From assembly GCA_014730235.1 (NCBI GenBank), contig WJIO01000219.1:1-52559 (forward strand): a stretch of DNA of 52,559 bases. Direction: 5' to 3'. Below are positions 47,824-52,559 of this stretch, piece after piece (positions within the stretch are counted from its first letter, which is position 1; every line of letters starts with the position of its first letter). Source of the DNA: Candidatus Poribacteria bacterium. Its GTDB lineage: Bacteria > Poribacteria > DTPJ01 > WJIO01. The translations under genes were made by a program, and so were the position numbers. The notes beneath the pieces were generated by a model. The model saw only the letters and a list, made by a program, of their open reading frames with translations. It made no database searches and was not told where the DNA came from.

Positions 47824-48217
47824 TTTTATACCTTTGTAAAAAATACACATTCTCCAGTTGGCGCGTAATGAAATATTGGGTTAAACTCACTGTAGCTGTG
47901 ACAAACATATGAAATGGATATAGAGAAGTATGCTCTTCTGATAACATTTGTGCCAAGAGGCCTGTTCTGATATCGCAAACTTTGCTTAAAGATGAAAATT
48001 TATTATTCGAAAGCGCGACATATAAGTTTTTAGGCGCTTCAATGTCTGCAAGAAGTGGATCTTTATCATACCAAGATAGAAGACGACCACTAGGTATAAT
48101 ACTTCTTTCAGGAGCAATTGGTAGCCTGTTTTCTAGATATACTGCTATCGAATAGACCAATATAATAAAAACAACTAAAACTGATCCCATGACAGAAAAA
48201 ATCTTCCTATGCTTCAT
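47804..48217 (-). CDS. Hypothetical membrane-anchored protein
   Basis: ATG 48217 with gaggaaat RBS; one TM helix; 3' end overlaps the start of the STT3-like gene. Confidence 0.6.
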   Translation of the reverse strand: MKHRKIFSVMGSVLVVFIILVYSIAVYLENRLPIAPERSIIPSGRLLSWYDKDPLLADIEAPKNLYVALSNNKFSSLSKVCDIRTGLLAQMLSEEHTSLYPFHMFVTATVSLTQYFITRQLENVYFLQRYKNEDGDY

Positions 48218-48378
48218 TATTATTTCCTCAGTCCCTGCATATAATGTCTTTATAATATTCTGAAGAAAATTTATCATAACCATCTCTCGTAAATTAATCA
48301 GATGTTATAATGCTAACTATTAACATAAAAGCAACTAATATTCTGAGTGTAAATTATCTCACGACGTTCTTTTATGCC

Positions 48379-49362
48379 TTATTTATCAATTTTAATCTTA
48401 CCCCACATAGTTTTTACGGCATTTAACAATGGACTAACTCCAAAAACGGGATCTCTCCAATCAAACTCGGCTTCACCTCTATCATTGTTTGTCAGCCTTT
48501 CAAGATCACTTCCATCAGGTTTCATTAACCAAATATGAAAGCCATGGAAAAAATCATCTTCATCATCTATAATGACGAACGCGATTTTTTTGCCATCAGG
48601 TGACCAACAAGCTTGCCAGGATGATTCTTTGATCAGTGTTAAGTTATCTCCGTTTGAATCCATGATGTAAATGCAAGCATCATTCTTATGAGTGGTAAGA
48701 AGTATTTGTTTACTGTCAGGTGACCAGCGCAGCAATTTCACATGTTCTGTTGGAGCTGTTGCAATCATTTCCACATTACCACCATCAGCATCCATTGTAT
48801 AAATATCCTCATCCCTGGCAAAAGCTATTTTCCGTCCATCAGGTGACCAATCTGGATGCCTTCCTTCACAAATCATCGTGATATTTGTGCCATCCCAGTT
48901 CATTGTATAAATATCCTTATCCCTGGCAAAAGCTATTTTCCGTCCATCAGGTGACCATCGTGGCTCCTTGTAAAACTTTACCTTACCATTTGTCAGGTTT
49001 ACCATTCTGCGACTATCTATATTCAGGACAGCTATATCAGAATTAATACTATCAAAATTATTATTCAGACTTCTTAACACAAAAGCCACATTCTGACAAT
49101 CCGGAGAAAGAGAGAGTGTACCCTCAACTGAGAAAGTTTTATCTCCCTCCTGGAACAAACCATCTATGAGTTTAGTAACACCAGTTCCATCTGCATTCAT
49201 AATGTATGGAGATGAGATCATTTTGGGTGAATTCAGATCTTTATCATTGGACCAGAAAGTAACCTTCCCACCTGTCCATGAAACAGCAAAAGCATTATTT
49301 GTAGTTAGAATAAGAAAAATACATAATAGAATAATCCGTCTCATTTTGTAATTCCCCGCCAA
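48379..49362 (-). CDS. Secreted TolB-like beta-propeller (PD40/WD40-like) protein with C-terminal VKTMWGKIKIDK
   Basis: Repeats 'PRWSPDGRKIAFARDKDIYTMNWDGTNI', 'PDWSPDGRKIAFARDEDIYTMDADGGNV', 'LRWSPDSKQILLTTHKNDACIYIMDSNGDNLTLI'. Confidence 0.88.
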   Translation of the reverse strand: MAGNYKMRRIILLCIFLILTTNNAFAVSWTGGKVTFWSNDKDLNSPKMISSPYIMNADGTGVTKLIDGLFQEGDKTFSVEGTLSLSPDCQNVAFVLRSLNNNFDSINSDIAVLNIDSRRMVNLTNGKVKFYKEPRWSPDGRKIAFARDKDIYTMNWDGTNITMICEGRHPDWSPDGRKIAFARDEDIYTMDADGGNVEMIATAPTEHVKLLRWSPDSKQILLTTHKNDACIYIMDSNGDNLTLIKESSWQACWSPDGKKIAFVIIDDEDDFFHGFHIWLMKPDGSDLERLTNNDRGEAEFDWRDPVFGVSPLLNAVKTMWGKIKIDK

Positions 49363-49526
49363 TATTGAAAAATCATTTCAGAATTTTAAACTAAGAATTT
49401 ATATCCGCATAATTAAGTTGAAGTTATATCATTAGCGTTTTATACTTAACCCCATATCCCTATAATATGCATCCTATCGCTTTCCTCTACATTGCGTTTT
49501 GAGTATACATCCTTTTATATATCACA

Positions 49527-50033
49527 TCAATCAGGTATTTCAATGCCGCTTCCTCTTGGCCATCCTGCTGTGACTTCGTCTGTTTGTCCACCCATTCTCC
49601 AATAGGTATGTGTGTATGGGTACTTTGTCTGACCGCCGTTCTCCTGAGTAGTATAGTAATTCTCACGTTCCCAAGGATTATCTATACCTTCACCTCCCCC
49701 AAAAGCACCACCTGGATCATGTTCAAACGACCAGTAAAATTTCTGTTTCCCGTCGGGATCACCATCCGCCCGTTCGACATGTGCCCAATGATATGTACGA
49801 TAAGTGTATGGTGCGCCGCCCACAGATATATTGACGGCGCAGTAGACATTGGAATAAAGTGTGACATTAGGATTATCTATGGTACCATAGTTCGAGTCAC
49901 TATAATCTTCTCCCCATGTTGGAGGTGGATCACCGATACATATGATGTATGTAATCATTATCATCGCTGATATTGTAATGAAAATTAGAAAAGCTTTTCG
50001 CTTCATTTTGTTTATCCTCCTTAACTTTGTCAA
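49527..50033 (-). CDS. Secreted hypothetical protein
   Basis: 168-aa ORF with N-terminal hydrophobic signal 'RKAFLIFITISAMIMITYIICIG'. Confidence 0.6.
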   Translation of the reverse strand: MTKLRRINKMKRKAFLIFITISAMIMITYIICIGDPPPTWGEDYSDSNYGTIDNPNVTLYSNVYCAVNISVGGAPYTYRTYHWAHVERADGDPDGKQKFYWSFEHDPGGAFGGGEGIDNPWERENYYTTQENGGQTKYPYTHTYWRMGGQTDEVTAGWPRGSGIEIPD

Positions 50034-50269
50034 TCCTTAGTAATAAATGCGATAGGATGCCTGAAAATAATTTTCAGAAGTGTAATCTATGTCTCATTGT
50101 GGTTATTAGACTTCCACTTGATATAGAGTTTTCCTGTCTGCCAATCTTCACTGATGCCATCACAACAGCTATTGCTAACTATCTTCATCTGTGTTTTCCC
50201 TGATGTATAGTGTTAAGAGATATATGATATAAGTCCAAGAGGCAGCTAACAAGGTATATTACCGTGAAT

Positions 50270-50946
50270 TCAGCACCTCTCGCTCCCGGAAACGGAGTAA
50301 CCCGGAGGAAATTGTCCGGGATTCTCCGCTGCCTTTGCTAACTCTGAATCTGTTTGAGTCTGTGTATGATCAATTGTATGATATGTATGATAGCGTTCCT
50401 GCATAAAGCTGTTGGCTTTCCTCAGAGCGTGAATAGTACCTGCGTCTATCCACCAGTCATCAGTAACGTCATACTCCATAGTGCTGTTTGTTATATACCA
50501 GTTATTCACGTCGCTTATCTCAAACTCCCCTCTGGGAGATGGCTTCAGTTCCCTTATGACGTCAAAGACCCGGGAGTTATACATGTAGAATCCCGTAACA
50601 GCCAGATTGTTCCTGGGATGCTCAGGCTTCTCTGTAATGCCAATGATCCTGCCTGAGTCCATTTCTGCTACGCCATATCTCTCAGGCTGGTCTACCCTCT
50701 TCAGCAGAACCTGTGCTCCTGCTTTCTGTTTGTGGAACCTTCTTACATAATGTGACAGGCTGCAAAGTCTGGCAAGTAATATCCATCAACTACCACCAGT
50801 AAGTCATCTATCCCAGCCTGGGATAAAGAATGGATAGGGTAATATATCATAGGTTGCTGGTCTATGAGTAACAGACACTTGGGGGTGTTTTCAGTCAGAG
50901 GATACAGACGTTTTCCATGTCCGCCAGCTAATATTACGCCTTTCAT
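50270..50946 (-). pseudogene. Degraded nucleotidyltransferase (RfbA/RmlA-like)
   Basis: N-terminal 'MKGVILAGGHGKRLYPLTENTPKCLLLIDQQPMIYYPIHSLSQAGIDDLLVVVDG' and, in another frame, 'RIIGITEKPEHPRNNLAVTGFYMYNSRVFDVIRELKPSPRGEFEISDVNNWYI'; frameshift and missing middle part. Confidence 0.85.
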
Positions 50947-51225
50947 TTTCCTCTTGTGCTTCTTAATGAAGTCTGACTAATTCCTGGGGGTTCTTTACAT
51001 TCATATCCTGAAAGAAGTCCTCCAGAGCCATGTTGACCACCTCAAATATGCCCACCCCTCTCCTAATCTATAACCTTCCCCAAAGGCCTTGTCCCATTTT
51101 GAAATGGTCTCAATTGTGGGTATATCTGATAGAAAATCCCAACTGAGGGTTAGTAAGGGAATATTCAGATAAACGGCTTTACAACTGAATAATATCTTAC
51201 TCTCTGAAACCCGGAAAAAAGTATA

Positions 51226-52128
51226 TCATTCTTTATTTACAGAAAGCGCACAGCGAAAACCGAGTTCCTTAAATCCGCTAGCCGTTGGAGCACAGAAACG
51301 GCGATAGGTATTCCTGAGATATCTCGGAGCAGAATTATCAAACCATGAACCACGTGTAACACGAACCAGTCCTGAGTCTGGACCCTTTGGGTTTTGCTTT
51401 GGAGATTTTGTGTAGTATTCTCTGTCATACCAATCTGCACACCATTCCCGAACGTTCCCTGCCATATCATATAAACCATAAGCATTTGGCTTAAAGCTGC
51501 CCTTTGGGGCAGTATGAGCATAACCATCATTATAGTTGGGGATACTAACAAATCTGGGATACACCTTCTTGTCTGACTCACCAGCAAAGTTCCCTGATCC
51601 TGCTGGTGGAGGCCAATCATCACCCCATGGGTATATCTTGCCAATCAGGCCGCCACGCGATGCCTTTTCCCATTCTGCCTCCGTTGGTAGCCGTTTACCT
51701 GCCCATTCTGCATAAGCCTTTGCATCTTCCCATGATATACATACCACAGGCTGGTCATCTCCGCTAAACTCTTCATATAGCCACAGCTTGAGTTCATCCT
51801 GATATTTGCCCCTTATAACTCCCATTCCTATTGGCTCTCTGTGACCCGTTTCCTGCACGAAACGGCGATATTGCCCGTTAGTTACCTCATACCTGTCCAT
51901 GTAGAATGCGTCCAGATAAACCGTATGTGCTGGCTTCTCCTTGTCCAAACCGTCATTGGTTCCCATCTGGAACTCTCCTGCAGGGATTAGCACCATTGGT
52001 GCATTATCTTTGCCAATTATCTCCCCAGGCAGATCCTTCTTAGTGTTGCTGTAAATCAATGCAACGACTGCTATGAATATACCGATTATGATCAATACAG
52101 ATAACTTGATTATTGCTTGCTTTTTCAT
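51226..52128 (-). CDS. Formylglycine-generating enzyme (SUMF1/FGE)-family protein
   Basis: 'MVLIPAGEFQMGTNDGLDKEKPAHTVYLDAFYMDRYEVTNGQYRRFVQETGHREP...RLPTEAEWEKASRGG...AYGLYDMAGNVREWCADWYDREYY...RVTRGSWFDNSAPRYLRNTYR'. Confidence 0.92.
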   Translation of the reverse strand: MKKQAIIKLSVLIIIGIFIAVVALIYSNTKKDLPGEIIGKDNAPMVLIPAGEFQMGTNDGLDKEKPAHTVYLDAFYMDRYEVTNGQYRRFVQETGHREPIGMGVIRGKYQDELKLWLYEEFSGDDQPVVCISWEDAKAYAEWAGKRLPTEAEWEKASRGGLIGKIYPWGDDWPPPAGSGNFAGESDKKVYPRFVSIPNYNDGYAHTAPKGSFKPNAYGLYDMAGNVREWCADWYDREYYTKSPKQNPKGPDSGLVRVTRGSWFDNSAPRYLRNTYRRFCAPTASGFKELGFRCALSVNKE

Positions 52129-52165
52129 AGTAGAATTGACCCTTTTCTATGTTAATAACCTGCCT

Positions 52166-52315
52166 CTAATCCGATCCCGCTGGTGCCCAACCACTTTCTC
52201 TTAATCTTCTCATTGCCTCGGTATTTAATTCCTTCTCTTCTTCATTCATTACATTAGATGATGGCGACGGCCTGCCTTTATTCATTTCCCGACGTGCTAT
52301 CTGTATTTCATCCAT
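52166..52315 (-). CDS. Small hypothetical protein (49 aa)
   Basis: MDEIQIARREMNKGRPSPSSNVMNEEEKELNTEAMRRLRESGWAPAGSD*; protein-like composition but no family recognised; not in the ORF track. Confidence 0.35.
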   Translation of the reverse strand: MDEIQIARREMNKGRPSPSSNVMNEEEKELNTEAMRRLRESGWAPAGSD

Positions 52316-52454
52316 AGTAAAATGCCTGAGGTATAGTCTTTGCAAAGAATCATCCTGAATTATCTTGACTTTGTTACATTAGATTTTATGGTTCTAAAAT
52401 TTTAACATATATGATAGGATTCATAATTTTAAGGATTTTAAGGAGAATTCTATC

Positions 52455-52559
52455 ATGCCATTGATTGAACTGCTATCATCAGACATAAAGCAAGCCATAG
52501 AAAGTTTTGAGCAATTTCATAAACGGTTTTCTGATTACTTTGCCACAACCACACGAACA
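52455..52559 (+). CDS. Start of a CDS running off the window
   Basis: ATG after aaggaga; MPLIELLSSDIKQAIESFEQFHKRFSDYFATTTRT... Confidence 0.4.
   Translation, partial: MPLIELLSSDIKQAIESFEQFHKRFSDYFATTTRT

Noticed and set aside
48379-49362. TolB-like protein as the genuine Tol-Pal TolB
   Set aside because: No tolQRA/pal neighbours, propeller repeats only, and it carries the lineage-type C-terminal motif; generic PD40 protein is safer.

Overview
The window is about 52.6 kb of bacterial DNA, AT-leaning, rich in small interspersed repeats, with no rRNA, tRNA or CRISPR array seen. Main contents, left to right: (1) a transposase gene with a leader hairpin; (2) a redox locus of Rex, a 4-CxxCH secreted cytochrome, a DHOD-like protein and an Rnf operon (rnfC, a fused rnfD-rnfG, rnfE, rnfA) with no rnfB in the window; (3) a nitrogen-type locus with a strong sigma70-like promoter, an exact GGAA-N6-TTCC palindrome at the expected start site, a glutamate-synthase-FMN-domain protein, an NrpR (DUF128) homologue and a P-loop-less KaiC-like/XRE/cupin fusion; (4) carbohydrate and isomerase genes (URO-D-like, xylose-isomerase-like TIM barrel, GH43-like, BNR, GH4, HpcH/HpaI aldolase), a MATE exporter and a YifB/ComM ATPase; (5) a two-gene NRPS with no thioesterase; (6) a double amidohydrolase and a tandem pair of secreted paralogues; (7) a porin plus 13-CxxCH plus 6-CxxCH cytochrome cluster resembling a porin-cytochrome conduit; (8) a transposon-damaged region (truncated transposase, IS630 with a -1 frameshift, an STT3-like gene ended by the IS630 terminus, an RfbA pseudogene) and an FGE-family protein. 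The observations I consider most novel are: a shared extreme C-terminal motif KLx(T/V)TWxx(I/L)K on five otherwise mostly unrelated signal-peptide proteins; a bacterial NrpR with a matching operator; the RnfD-RnfG fusion without rnfB; and families of MITE-like repeats that share a palindromic core, one of which is a chimera joined at that core. Taxonomy cannot be fixed from the sequence alone. All annotations come from reading the sequence and motif recall; no database search was run.
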